Assembly (NCBI GenBank): GCA_900318335.1
Contig: ONKF01000019.1
Span: 1-64,000, forward strand
Direction: 5' to 3'
Source: an uncultured Prevotellaceae bacterium
Lineage (GTDB): Bacteria > Bacteroidota > Bacteroidia > Bacteroidales > Muribaculaceae
Length of the DNA stretch: 64,000 bases
Made by a program: the position numbers and the translations under genes. The notes under the pieces were generated by a model. That model was not told where the DNA came from, ran no database searches, and saw only the letters and a program-made list of their open reading frames with translations. Below are positions 35,643-44,189 of the stretch, one piece after another. Each line of letters begins with the position of its first letter. The first letter of the stretch is position 1.

Positions 35643-38044
35643 AAAAGATAGTTATTCTGATGGCTGCCTTAGTAGCCATGACGACTGTAGCGCAGAGTCA
35701 CCGCGAGGTGACGTTGAGTGAAGGCTGGCAGTTCTCCCGTGATAAGGTACAGTGGCAATCGGTAACCGTGCCCCATGACTGGGCCATCGGTGGCCCGTTT
35801 GACAAGAAGTGGGACTTGCAAGTAGTCGCCATCAAGGAGAACGGCGAGGATGTGGCTACCGAGAAGTCGGGCCGCTCTGGCGCGCTGCCCTGGATTGGCA
35901 AGGGCTATTACAAGACCACGTTTACTGTGCCTCAGGGCTTTGGTAATGCAAAACTCATATTTGATGGCGCTATGGCAGACCCCTATGTCTATGTCAATGG
36001 CAAACTCGCGGGGCATTGGGCTTATGGTTACAATGCTTTTATTGTTGATGTCACCCCCTACATGAACACCGACGGCTCAGCCAACACGCTGGAAGTGAGC
36101 CTTGAGAACAAGGAGGAGAGCAACCGCTGGTATCCTGGCGGCGGCATCTATCGTCCCGTCAAGTTGGTGATGACAAGGGACAAGGTCGCCCTCGACACAT
36201 GGGGCTTGTATGTCCGCACACTCAACATCGATGGTGAAAAGGCGTCATTGCAGGTAGAACATCAATTGGATACTGATGCCATTATTGACAACGCTCTCGA
36301 ATTAGAAATCATGCTTACTGATGCTCATGGCGATATGGTGGCTAACACCAAGACACGTCCTGACGGTATGGGTCACTTTTCTTCCCGTTTAGAGGTTTAT
36401 GTGCCCTCGTTGTGGTCTCCCGAGCATCCATATCTCTATACAGTGACCTCTACGCTGCGCCACAAGGGCATCGAAGTGGATCGTCAAAGCACCAAGGTGG
36501 GTATCCGCACTGTCTCGTTCAGCAAGGAGGGTGGTTTCCAGCTCAATGGCATTCGTCGCAGCATCAAGGGCGTGTGTCTGCATCATGACCTTGGCCCGCT
36601 GGGTGCTGCCATCAACAAGACCGCGCTCATCCGCCAAATAGAGATGATGAAGGCCATGGGTGCCGATGCCATCCGCACCAGCCACAATATGCCCTCTACG
36701 ATGCAGATGGAGATTTGCGATAGCCTGGGCATGATGGTGATGGCCGAGAGTTTTGATGGCTGGAAGGAACCCAAGGTGCGCAATGGCTACGGCAGCTATT
36801 GGGACGAGTGGTGGCAGCAGGATATCCGCAACCTGGTGCTCAATCACCGCAACCACCCCAGCATCATCCTGTGGAGCGTGGGCAACGAGATTCCCGAGCA
36901 ATGGAAACCCGAGGGCGTGAAGCGCTACAAGGACCTGATTGCCCTGTGCCACCAGTATGACCCCAGCCGCATGGTGACTTGTGGCATGGACCAAGCCGAC
37001 GGCACCATCTGGTGCGGCTTTGCCCAAGTGGCTGATGTGCCGGGCTATAATTACCGCCTCCACAAGTATGAGGAGATGATTCAGCGCTTGCCGCAGGGCT
37101 TTATCCTGGGCAGCGAGACGGCATCGACCGTCAGCACTCGCGGCCACTACTGTTTCCCCGACACCGTGGCCACCAACAAGGCCTGGCCCGATGGACAGTG
37201 CTCGGGCTACGACGTGGAGTATTGCTGGTGGAGCAACGTGCCCGATGATGACTGGAAGATGCAGGACGACTTCGACTGGACTGTGGGTGAGTTCGTGTGG
37301 ACAGGTTATGACTACCTGGGCGAACCAACCCCCTATGACGAATACTGGCCCTCGCGCAGCAGCTACTTCGGCATCTGCGACTTGGCTGGCCTGCCTAAGG
37401 ACCGCTACTACCTCTACCGCAGCCACTGGAACAAGAATGAGCACACCATCCACCTGTTGCCGCACTGGACATGGCCCGACCGCAAGGGAAAGGTGACGCC
37501 CGTGTATTGTTATACCGACTATCCCAGCGCCGAACTCTTTGTCAACGGTAAGAGCCAGGGACGCATCACCAAGAATGATACTACTCGCTTGGACCGTTAC
37601 CGCCTGCGTTGGCGCAATGTCATCTATCAGCCCGGTGAGTTAAAAGTGGTAGTCTATGATGAAAACGGCAACAAGGCAGGGCAGCAGATTGTCCGCACAG
37701 CCGGCAAACCCAAACGCCTCGTGCTGGAGCCCGAACGCAAGACCATCAAGGCCGACGGCAATGACCTGGCTTATGTCACCGTAAGTCTCGTCGATAAGAA
37801 CGGCACCCTGTGCCCCGATGCTGCCAACCGCCTGCAATTCAGTGTGACAGGAGCAGGTGCCTACAAGGCAGCGTGCAACGGCGATGCCACCTCGCTGGAG
37901 CCGTTCACTCAGCCCCAGATGAGCCTCTTCCACGGCCAGTTGGTAGTCGTCTGCCAAGCCGGTAAAACCCCAGGCGTGATGACCCTCACCGTCAAGGATC
38001 CCGCCACCGGTATGAAATCCACCGTCAACATCAACGTCAAGTAA
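35639..38044 (+). CDS. Glycoside hydrolase family 2 (beta-galactosidase-like)
   Basis: An 801-residue exported glycosidase with signal peptide [20 protein letters not shown]. The order is: sugar-binding domain (about 25-200, with [11 protein letters not shown] and [11 protein letters not shown]), an immunoglobulin-like domain, the TIM barrel (about 300-590) with acid/base Glu417 in SVGNEIPEQ and nucleophile Glu551 in [15 protein letters not shown], a DUF4982-type domain ([12 protein letters not shown]) and a C-terminal bacterial Ig-like domain. It likely releases terminal beta-linked galactose or a related sugar in the periplasm. No SusC/SusD pair is in its operon; its start overlaps the engB stop. 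Confidence 0.94.
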   Translation: MKKIVILMAALVAMTTVAQSHREVTLSEGWQFSRDKVQWQSVTVPHDWAIGGPFDKKWDLQVVAIKENGEDVATEKSGRSGALPWIGKGYYKTTFTVPQGFGNAKLIFDGAMADPYVYVNGKLAGHWAYGYNAFIVDVTPYMNTDGSANTLEVSLENKEESNRWYPGGGIYRPVKLVMTRDKVALDTWGLYVRTLNIDGEKASLQVEHQLDTDAIIDNALELEIMLTDAHGDMVANTKTRPDGMGHFSSRLEVYVPSLWSPEHPYLYTVTSTLRHKGIEVDRQSTKVGIRTVSFSKEGGFQLNGIRRSIKGVCLHHDLGPLGAAINKTALIRQIEMMKAMGADAIRTSHNMPSTMQMEICDSLGMMVMAESFDGWKEPKVRNGYGSYWDEWWQQDIRNLVLNHRNHPSIILWSVGNEIPEQWKPEGVKRYKDLIALCHQYDPSRMVTCGMDQADGTIWCGFAQVADVPGYNYRLHKYEEMIQRLPQGFILGSETASTVSTRGHYCFPDTVATNKAWPDGQCSGYDVEYCWWSNVPDDDWKMQDDFDWTVGEFVWTGYDYLGEPTPYDEYWPSRSSYFGICDLAGLPKDRYYLYRSHWNKNEHTIHLLPHWTWPDRKGKVTPVYCYTDYPSAELFVNGKSQGRITKNDTTRLDRYRLRWRNVIYQPGELKVVVYDENGNKAGQQIVRTAGKPKRLVLEPERKTIKADGNDLAYVTVSLVDKNGTLCPDAANRLQFSVTGAGAYKAACNGDATSLEPFTQPQMSLFHGQLVVVCQAGKTPGVMTLTVKDPATGMKSTVNINVK

Positions 38045-38072
38045 AGACACCCGACAACAAATCAAGGAGATG

Positions 38073-38213
38073 TGTCATAATTCGCCTCAGGATTTTCAAT
38101 CGGCCTATCGGCCGAGAAATTAAACAAAATTATTAATAAAATTATAATAAATTATCGTATTGTATTTAATTTTTATACAAATTTTTGTTTAATTTCTCCG
38201 TGCGAAGCACGGA
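38073..38213. repeat. Hairpin-bounded AT-rich intergenic repeat, copy 1
   Basis: Left hairpin CGGCCTATCGGCCG (38101-38114), arm GAGAAATTAAACAAAA, about 55 AT-rich bases, the exactly inverted arm TTTTGTTTAATTTCTC, and right hairpin CCGTGCGAAGCACGG ending about 38212. The same layout recurs at 56361-56498. Here the unit is enclosed by a longer inverted repeat (38068-38084 and 38229-38245, one mismatch in 17). Confidence 0.8.
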
Positions 38214-38266
38214 CATTATTACAAGCTTGAATTATGACACACCTCTGTATTTGTGGTGTAGTCGTT

Positions 38267-39931
38267 TTACTCTTGACTCTTGATATAGTCGAGAAGGAAC
38301 AGGAGTTCGGTGTTCTTGTCAAAGTTGTAATGCTTGTAGTCCTCGTAGGTCGGCATCAGATCGGGTGTGAATTGATGGGCGCGAGGGTCTTCATTTGGCA
38401 TGAACAGTTGCAATGAATTAGAGATATTGCCTTTCAACTTGGTGCGCGGTAGCTCAAACGGAGTCGCTTCCATGTAGGTGTTTGGCGCTTGCTTGCTGGG
38501 CAGTCCTACAACTGTTGCACCCATTTTCCACAGGAAAAACGCATAGTGGAATGCAGCACTGTATGTGGTTGGGTTGATTAATACATACACGTGCTCAGGC
38601 GTATAGACGGGTTTGCCATGTTGTGCCATGATCTTATCTTTGACACTGCTTGCCATTTGCTCAATCATCCTGCCGCGGTACTCATCAGTGATTTCTTCGG
38701 GACTATAGTCATCTTCGCTAGTAGCGATATAGTCGCCCAAGATGAACCCAGAGTCTTGCATCTCGGCATTCATTTCTTCCATAGTGATGTTCATCTTTTT
38801 CATGTACAGGGGGGAGAATAACTGAATGAACTTGATGCCGAATCGAGGAGCCTCTTCGAGGTATTTGTCGCCCCACAACTGGTAAAGTGTGGGAAGGGTG
38901 ATGGGCGTGAAGCCACCGCTGTTGCCTTGTAGGTCGATAATCAGGTTTTTGCTCTTGTTCTTCTTCATTACCTGAAGCATCTTTCCAAATTCATCACTGA
39001 ATGATGGAATCTTGGCCAAGGCCTTATTCACATCGTTAGGCATTTCATCGTCGTTAAATTGCATATATGTCCTCTTGAGATACTGACCGACGTCCATGCC
39101 GAGACTGATCATAATTTCCAACGCATCACGGGATACGATCTGACTTGAGCGGAAGTACATCGTGTTTTTCTTGTCATCAACAAACAGGTAGGACAGATTC
39201 CCTTGGCTGGGGAATGGTTTGGTGTGTTCAACACTGGATAACTCGATATTAGAGCCAGAACCATATTTATTAATGAGAGGAAGAGTCAGATTCATTTGTT
39301 TGCCCTCGGGGGTTTGGAGCAGGAACGTGATGGAATCCTGGCGCATGTCGGGTATCGCTTTTCTTAATTCGTTTGGTGAGAGATCGCTGATAAAACAGAA
39401 GTTGGTAATGCGACCAATTTCGTTCTCGGCAGTATGATATTCTGCTAAATTTGTGCAAATTTCTTTGAGGGGGATGCCCTCGATAGCGATTAATCGACTG
39501 CCTATAAGGTCTTTATATTCTGTCGTGATGGAGCTGATGACAACACCGTCACTAATGGGCCAGAAACCGATGGAGGCCCCCATCTCGGGTTCCCTTTCTT
39601 CAAAAAATGAAGAGAATCCCATGTCAATATTGGTGTGGCCGTCCTCTAAGGGTACCAGGAATTTTGTGATGCGGCGTGCCAGTTCATCGGTGTTGGTTAC
39701 CGAATCCTCGATTAGGCCGAATCGGGTATCCATGGCTTCCAAACGGAAGAAGGGCTTACCGCCATAGTTGGTGTAGGGGTCGGGATGGGTTTCTTCCAGG
39801 AGTCTGATAAATTCGTTGAAGTCTGCCACGATTGAGTCCGTAGGAATCTGTGCGTTGGCGCTGTTAAAAGCCAGCACTGTTGCTAACACGCTGAGCAGGG
39901 ATGCTCGTTGGAAAAATGTTGTAAGTTTCAT
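38267..39931 (-). CDS. Exported S41-family peptidase
   Basis: A 554-residue protein with signal peptide MKLTTFFQRASLLSVLATVLAF ending at SANA. The N-terminal region (about 40-130) has FIRLLEETHPDPYTNYGG and GHTNIDMGF, a tail-protease helper domain; the C-terminal half has LIIDLQGNSGG and the catalytic-serine region PTTYSAAFHYAFFLW followed by ATVVGLPS. This fits the tricorn/C-terminal-processing S41 clan, without a recognisable PDZ domain. The substrate is unknown. The ATG at 39931 begins the signal peptide; the longer start at 39973 does not. It is monocistronic, with repeat copy 1 lying beyond its 3' end. Confidence 0.85.
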   Translation of the reverse strand: MKLTTFFQRASLLSVLATVLAFNSANAQIPTDSIVADFNEFIRLLEETHPDPYTNYGGKPFFRLEAMDTRFGLIEDSVTNTDELARRITKFLVPLEDGHTNIDMGFSSFFEEREPEMGASIGFWPISDGVVISSITTEYKDLIGSRLIAIEGIPLKEICTNLAEYHTAENEIGRITNFCFISDLSPNELRKAIPDMRQDSITFLLQTPEGKQMNLTLPLINKYGSGSNIELSSVEHTKPFPSQGNLSYLFVDDKKNTMYFRSSQIVSRDALEIMISLGMDVGQYLKRTYMQFNDDEMPNDVNKALAKIPSFSDEFGKMLQVMKKNKSKNLIIDLQGNSGGFTPITLPTLYQLWGDKYLEEAPRFGIKFIQLFSPLYMKKMNITMEEMNAEMQDSGFILGDYIATSEDDYSPEEITDEYRGRMIEQMASSVKDKIMAQHGKPVYTPEHVYVLINPTTYSAAFHYAFFLWKMGATVVGLPSKQAPNTYMEATPFELPRTKLKGNISNSLQLFMPNEDPRAHQFTPDLMPTYEDYKHYNFDKNTELLFLLDYIKSQE

Positions 39932-39970
39932 GATCTGTACCGTATTAGTGGTTAGTGGTTTTGATTGGCC

Positions 39971-39978
39971 CAAAATTA
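39971..39978 (-). promoter_or_regulatory. -7 promoter element of the S41 peptidase gene
   Basis: TAATTTTG on the minus strand; the leader would be about 34 nt. Confidence 0.45.
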
Positions 39979-40085
39979 ATGCATTTTATTGCTTCCCACA
40001 ATTTGTTTTTCCATAATCATCGCTGATTGACTGTTTTTTGTATAAAAGTGTCTAATCTTTTTACACTTTTCTGTCCAAAGATTGC

Positions 40086-40094
40086 TACCTTTGC
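40086..40094 (+). promoter_or_regulatory. -7 promoter element of the ATP-grasp-like gene
   Basis: TACCTTTGC ends seven bases before the ATG at 40101; the transcript should begin at or next to the start codon. The -33 element is poor. Confidence 0.55.
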
Positions 40095-40100
40095 ATTTAC

Positions 40101-41135
40101 ATGAAAGAAGTTTATCTTTTCAATCCGGAGCATGACTTGGCGTTGGCGCATGGGGCACACAATTACACCGCGCCTCCGTTTGCACGCCAGTTCCGTCATG
40201 ACCTGCGGCTGCTACCGTCGTGGGTGGCACCCGCTGGCTCCTATATCGCCATTCCTGACGATTGCCCGATTGACAAGGACCGCCGCCGGCTCCATGACCA
40301 TCATCTCGATATAACGCCAGTCCCCATTAGCCAAATCGCTGAATTGGGCCCATGCCGCATTCATCCGTGGGGCTGGGATGCCACATTGCGCCACCAGTTG
40401 TTGCAAGCGGGTGTTTCGCCCGACTATCTGCCCACCGATGAACAACTGGATTGGATACGTCGTTTGTCTCATCGTCGCATCAGCATTGCAATTCATCAAG
40501 CCTTGGGAAACGCTTTTTCGCCTTGCCCCGTGGAATTGACTACATTTGACGATGTGACCGCTTTCATGAGCAGCCACCCTGGCTGTTACTTGAAGATGCC
40601 GTGGTCGGGTAGTGGCAAGGGCATCTACCGCGTCATCGACCCGACGGGCGACAACCATGTGCCTCGCTGGATTGAAGGCGCCTTGCACCGTCAAGGCTCG
40701 CTCTTGTGTGAGGTGGGATTGAATAGGGTACAGGACTTTGCCATCGAATGCCTGTGCCGTGATGGCCATACGATGTTCATGGGCTATTCGGTCTTTGACA
40801 GCGACTTCCACAGCCAGTTCGGAGCGGGTAGGGTAGCCCCGATGGAAGAACTGCATGAGATGTTGCTGGGTATGTATCCTGATCTTGACCCAGTGATAGG
40901 TCAAGTCCTTGTGGCCATTGATGACCTTATTGCACCGCATTATGATGGCCCTGTAGGCATCGACATGATGCTCTATTGGGATGAAAACGGCAGGATCGCT
41001 CTGAATCCCTGCGTGGAAGTCAACCTGCGCATGACCATGGGCATGGTCACTGCCGCCATGGGCAGCCGTCATGACCTACACGGCAACTTCTCAATAGTCG
41101 CCGGCAAATCCGGTTATTCTCTAAAAATTACTTAG
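40101..41135 (+). CDS. ATP-grasp-like protein of unknown substrate
   Basis: A 344-residue cytosolic protein. The N-terminus MKEVYLFNPEHDLALAHG resembles a pre-ATP-grasp Rossmann-like region. The middle has CYLKMPWSGSGKGIYRV, fitting the ATP-grasp glycine-rich loop with a preceding lysine, then SLLCEVGLNRVQDFAIEC. The C-terminal part has GPVGIDMMLYWDENG and NPCVEVNLRMTMG, where E-x-N-x-R would bind metal and phosphate. I know no characterised member with this layout; it is probably a carboxylate-amine ligase or peptide-tailoring enzyme. It ends in a four-base convergent overlap with the VanY-like gene. The promoter implies a leaderless message. Confidence 0.75.
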   Translation: MKEVYLFNPEHDLALAHGAHNYTAPPFARQFRHDLRLLPSWVAPAGSYIAIPDDCPIDKDRRRLHDHHLDITPVPISQIAELGPCRIHPWGWDATLRHQLLQAGVSPDYLPTDEQLDWIRRLSHRRISIAIHQALGNAFSPCPVELTTFDDVTAFMSSHPGCYLKMPWSGSGKGIYRVIDPTGDNHVPRWIEGALHRQGSLLCEVGLNRVQDFAIECLCRDGHTMFMGYSVFDSDFHSQFGAGRVAPMEELHEMLLGMYPDLDPVIGQVLVAIDDLIAPHYDGPVGIDMMLYWDENGRIALNPCVEVNLRMTMGMVTAAMGSRHDLHGNFSIVAGKSGYSLKIT

Positions 41136-41160
41136 CGACTTTGCGTCTTAGCGTGAGAAC
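41127..41160. repeat. Degenerate GCAAAG/GCTAAG-type interspersed repeat at two gene ends
   Basis: Read on the minus strand, TTCTCACGCTAAGACGCAAA continues into GTCGCTAAG, a unit resembling short repeats scattered in many bacterial genomes. It supplies the last codons and stop of the VanY-like gene (tail HAKTQSR) and the stop region of the ATP-grasp-like gene. Confidence 0.5.
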
Positions 41161-42124
41161 TTTTGATGTAGTAAGCGTAGTATTCGTCAAAGGTAATATC
41201 CTCATCGTGAATACGTTTGGCGACCTCCTTGCCCACGTAGCGCAAGTGCCAAGGCTCGTAGGCGAAACCAAAGATCTGTGACTGCCTCTTGGGATAGCGC
41301 AGGATGAAGCCGTATTCATGGCAATGCTCCCGCATCCAAATGCCCTCAGCAGATGTATCAAAAGGCCATCTCATGGGATGCTGCCGTGACGTGACGTCGA
41401 TGGCAAAGCCCGTTTGATGCTCACTGCTTCCTGCCCGGGCGGCATATCCTTTGGGGTTGCGCTTGTAGGTCCCTATTTGATCCTGATAGGAGCGGTAGGC
41501 CGAGTTGACCATCAATTGAGCATCGGTCTGTTGCTTGCATGCCTCCTGCAATGCCATGAAAGCATCAACCACGACAGGCTTAGCCTTTTGCTCCTCATAG
41601 CAGTAGCTTTTGCTGAATGTCTTCAGGCTGTCAGGCTTGTAGTTCTCATCCAGATAATGGCGGCCATTGACCAGCATCAGTTGGCCTTTGCTGGTGTCGC
41701 AGGGCGCGGCACTTGATTCTCGGTCCTGGTCGGCCCCGATGTTGACCAGCGCAACGATGTTGGTGAGCGGTGCGCCCGTTGCGCCCTTCTTGTGGTAGGC
41801 GAGATAGCGGTTAAAGTTGTCGGCGATAAAGTAACGTTCGCCGAGTAATGGGATAGCGATCGTATCGTGTTCGTCACGAGCGATGAACGTGTCGGTCTCA
41901 GCTTTACTCAGCACCGATACAATTCTTCGGGCGTCCTCGATGGGGTAGCCCAGCCTGTATATTTTGCACTCGTCGCTATTATAATAGACGATACCCTGGC
42001 AACTCTTGACAAGCACCAGCAACACGAACAACGCTGCGATGGTGCAAGGAACCGATAACCAGCGGTTATCGCTATCCGTCCATCGCCTAATGAGTTTCTT
42101 GAATTGTTCAGTCGTGCGTTGCAT
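41132..42124 (-). CDS. VanY-type D-alanyl-D-alanine carboxypeptidase
   Basis: A 330-residue membrane-anchored M15B peptidase. One helix (WLSVPCTIAALFVLLVLVKS, about 20-39) anchors it, and the C-terminal domain contains the zinc motif SEHQTGFAIDVTS and the third ligand in EPWHLRYVG. VNSAYRSYQDQIGTY is the usual substrate-loop region. The N-terminal 170 residues, with a GERYFIADNFNRYLAYH stretch, are not recognised and may be a binding domain. It trims D-Ala from peptidoglycan stems. It lies six bases after msrA in one operon. The tail SSHAKTQSR comes from an interspersed repeat. Confidence 0.88.
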   Translation of the reverse strand: MQRTTEQFKKLIRRWTDSDNRWLSVPCTIAALFVLLVLVKSCQGIVYYNSDECKIYRLGYPIEDARRIVSVLSKAETDTFIARDEHDTIAIPLLGERYFIADNFNRYLAYHKKGATGAPLTNIVALVNIGADQDRESSAAPCDTSKGQLMLVNGRHYLDENYKPDSLKTFSKSYCYEEQKAKPVVVDAFMALQEACKQQTDAQLMVNSAYRSYQDQIGTYKRNPKGYAARAGSSEHQTGFAIDVTSRQHPMRWPFDTSAEGIWMREHCHEYGFILRYPKRQSQIFGFAYEPWHLRYVGKEVAKRIHDEDITFDEYYAYYIKSSHAKTQSR

Positions 42125-42130
42125 GAGGGC

Positions 42131-42634
42131 TTATCGGTTGGCGCGTTTAGCCATCTCAAACAGTTCTAACGGCAGGTGGCAGTAACCATCGGGATTCTTG
42201 TCAAGATAGTCCTGATGGTAATCCTCGGCAGTATAGAAATTCTTCAGCGGCAACAATTCCACCGCAAGCCTGAGTTTCACTTGTGCCTGGACCCGGTTAT
42301 ACACGGCCTGCAGGGTTGGCACATCGGCCTCATCGGTATAGTAAATGCCTGTTCGGTATTGTGTGCCCTTGTCATGGCCCTGCTGATTGACACTCGTCGG
42401 GTCGATGGCTTTGAAGTACATCTCGGTCAGGAACTCCAGCGAGATGACCTCAGGGTCATAGCCAATGCGCACGGTCTCGGCAAATCCGGTCTTGTCGGTA
42501 CAAACGTCCTGATAGGTGGGGTTCTCGGTGTGGCCGTTGGCATAGCCCACCTCGGTCTCGATGACTCCGTTCACCATCTTGAAGTAATGCTCTGTTCCCC
42601 AGAAGCATCCTCCCGCAAAGTAAATCTCTTTCAT
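42131..42634 (-). CDS. msrA: Peptide methionine-(S)-sulfoxide reductase MsrA
   Basis: A 167-residue cytosolic repair enzyme that reduces the S-form of methionine sulfoxide. The catalytic GGCFWGTEHYF is at residues 8-18, followed by VIETEVGYANGH, NQQGHDKGTQYRTGIYY and a C-terminal FYTAEDYHQDYL, all standard. There is no MsrB domain. It is the first gene of the operon with the VanY-type peptidase and has a TACCTTTGC promoter. Confidence 0.96.
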   Translation of the reverse strand: MKEIYFAGGCFWGTEHYFKMVNGVIETEVGYANGHTENPTYQDVCTDKTGFAETVRIGYDPEVISLEFLTEMYFKAIDPTSVNQQGHDKGTQYRTGIYYTDEADVPTLQAVYNRVQAQVKLRLAVELLPLKNFYTAEDYHQDYLDKNPDGYCHLPLELFEMAKRANR

Positions 42635-42656
42635 ATTACTTGATTTTGTTTGATTG

Positions 42657-42665
42657 GCAAAGGTA
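42657..42665 (-). promoter_or_regulatory. -7 promoter element of the msrA operon
   Basis: TACCTTTGC on the minus strand; the leader would be about 17 nt. Confidence 0.55.
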
Positions 42666-42789
42666 ATGCAACCCGTCGGCTTTCACAAGAAAAATGCTTA
42701 AACTTTCTTGACGATTGTGAGTCTTAAATCCAGAGATAGGGGTATTGAGCCCTCAGTATCAGCCTGCATTTCGACAAAATGCAAATAAA

Positions 42790-42822
42790 TTTGTTTTTGT
42801 TCTCTCCTTGCACTAATTTTGC
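42790..42822 (+). promoter_or_regulatory. Complete promoter of the DUF2520-maf gene run
   Basis: TTTG at 42790-42793 and TAATTTTGC at 42814-42822 with 20-base spacing. The start site would be about 42827, three bases before the ATG. Confidence 0.65.
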
Positions 42823-42829
42823 ATGAAAT

Positions 42830-43609
42830 ATGAAAAAAGTGGTAATCATCGGTTCGGGTAATGTGGCGACCAGCTTGGCACATGGTCTGTCAGGGCGTTG
42901 CCAGGTGGCTCAGATTTATAGCCGCACCCTTGTCCATGCCCAGTTGTTAGCCGATGCTGTGGGCTGTCCCCATGCGACAGACAACCTGCAGGCGCTCATC
43001 CCTGATGCCGATGCCTATATCATCGCTGTCAAGGATGACGCGATTGCCGATGTCATCACTTCGTTGCCCGACAACGGTGCCTTGTGGCTGCATACCTCGG
43101 GCAGCAAGCCGATAAGCCTGTTTGCTGGCCATCGCCAGCATTATGGCGTGTTGTGGCCCATGCAATCCTTCTCGCGCGAGGTTGTTGTGCCCCTCGACGA
43201 GGTTCATTTCTTTGCCGAGGCGAGCGATGACGATACGCTTGCCGAACTGATGTCATTGGGCCACATGATGTCCCGTCATGTTATAGAGGCCGACAGTGAC
43301 AAGCGCCGCCAACTGCACATTGCCTCGGTATTCTCGTGCAACTTTGCCAACCACATGTGGACGCTTGCAAGCGAAGTGCTGGACAATGCCGGCCTGCCTT
43401 TTGAGGCCATGCTGCCGCTCATCCGTACTACAGTGGCCAAGCTCGACCGCTTGTCGCCTGCCAAGTCCCAGACGGGTCCTGCTATACGTCACGATAATCA
43501 GGTGATAAACAGCCACTTGGAAATGCTCGATGGCGACAAGCGTGAGCTTTATCGCCTGCTTTCACAATCCATCATGAACCGTAACCCGCTTGACGATCAT
43601 GCTAAGTAA
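42830..43609 (+). CDS. Rossmann/DUF2520 oxidoreductase-like protein
   Basis: A 259-residue cytosolic protein. The N-terminal Rossmann domain has KKVVIIGSGNVATSLAHGL, a GxGxxA dinucleotide motif; AYIIAVKDDAIADV is the end of the fold. The C-terminal DUF2520 domain (about 125-250) has FSCNFANHMWTLASEVL and TGPAIRHDN. The arrangement resembles pyrroline-5-carboxylate or ketopantoate reductases, but the substrate is unknown. The 3' end overlaps maf by 11 bases, and the promoter predicts a nearly leaderless transcript. Confidence 0.9.
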   Translation: MKKVVIIGSGNVATSLAHGLSGRCQVAQIYSRTLVHAQLLADAVGCPHATDNLQALIPDADAYIIAVKDDAIADVITSLPDNGALWLHTSGSKPISLFAGHRQHYGVLWPMQSFSREVVVPLDEVHFFAEASDDDTLAELMSLGHMMSRHVIEADSDKRRQLHIASVFSCNFANHMWTLASEVLDNAGLPFEAMLPLIRTTVAKLDRLSPAKSQTGPAIRHDNQVINSHLEMLDGDKRELYRLLSQSIMNRNPLDDHAK

Positions 43610-44174
43610 TTTAGATAAATATGACGTGGTGCTGGGCAGCAATTCGCCCCGTCGCCGCGAACTGCTCAATGATATGGGTGTGCGCTTCCGTGTCGAGGCC
43701 ATCAAGGGCATCGACGAGACTTATCCTGCCAACCTGCCCGTTGAGGAAATCCCGGTTTATCTTGCCCGCATCAAGGCCGAGGGACATCCTCTGCTGCCCA
43801 ATGAACTGCTCATTACTGCCGATACTGTTGTTGTGCTCGATGAGGCTGTGCTGGGAAAGCCGATAAGTGAAAAGGATGCCCACCGCATGCTTCGTGCCCT
43901 CTCGGGTCGAGCCCACCGGGTCATCAGTGGCGTTTGCGTATCGACTAAGGAACGCGTCGAGTCGTTTGCCGACACGAGCATCGTCCACTTTGCTGAACTG
44001 ACCGACGAGGAGATAGATTATTATATTGAACACTACCGTCCTCTGGACAAAGCGGGTGCCTACGGCATTCAGGAATGGATAGGCAACATCGGAATCCAAG
44101 GCATTAATGGAGACTTCTACAATGTGATGGGACTGCCTACGCGTCGCCTCTATCAACTGTTGAAATCATTTTAG
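43599..44174 (+). CDS. maf: Maf-family nucleoside triphosphate pyrophosphatase
   Basis: A 191-residue Maf house-cleaning enzyme that hydrolyses non-canonical or free nucleoside triphosphates such as dTTP, UTP or m5UTP. GSNSPRRRELL near the N-terminus, ITADTVVVLDEAVLGKP in the middle and DKAGAYGIQEW toward the C-terminus are the family motifs; the QEW sequence points to the YhdE-like (dTTP/UTP) branch. ATG 43599 is preferred to TTG 43590. It overlaps the DUF2520 gene, a pairing widespread in Bacteroidota. Confidence 0.95.
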   Translation: MLSNLDKYDVVLGSNSPRRRELLNDMGVRFRVEAIKGIDETYPANLPVEEIPVYLARIKAEGHPLLPNELLITADTVVVLDEAVLGKPISEKDAHRMLRALSGRAHRVISGVCVSTKERVESFADTSIVHFAELTDEEIDYYIEHYRPLDKAGAYGIQEWIGNIGIQGINGDFYNVMGLPTRRLYQLLKSF

Positions 44175-44189
44175 AATCAAGGAAATAAG

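Noticed and set aside
38234-38416. 60-codon plus-strand frame after repeat copy 1
   Set aside because: It mostly overlaps the end of the S41 peptidase gene in another frame and has no motif.
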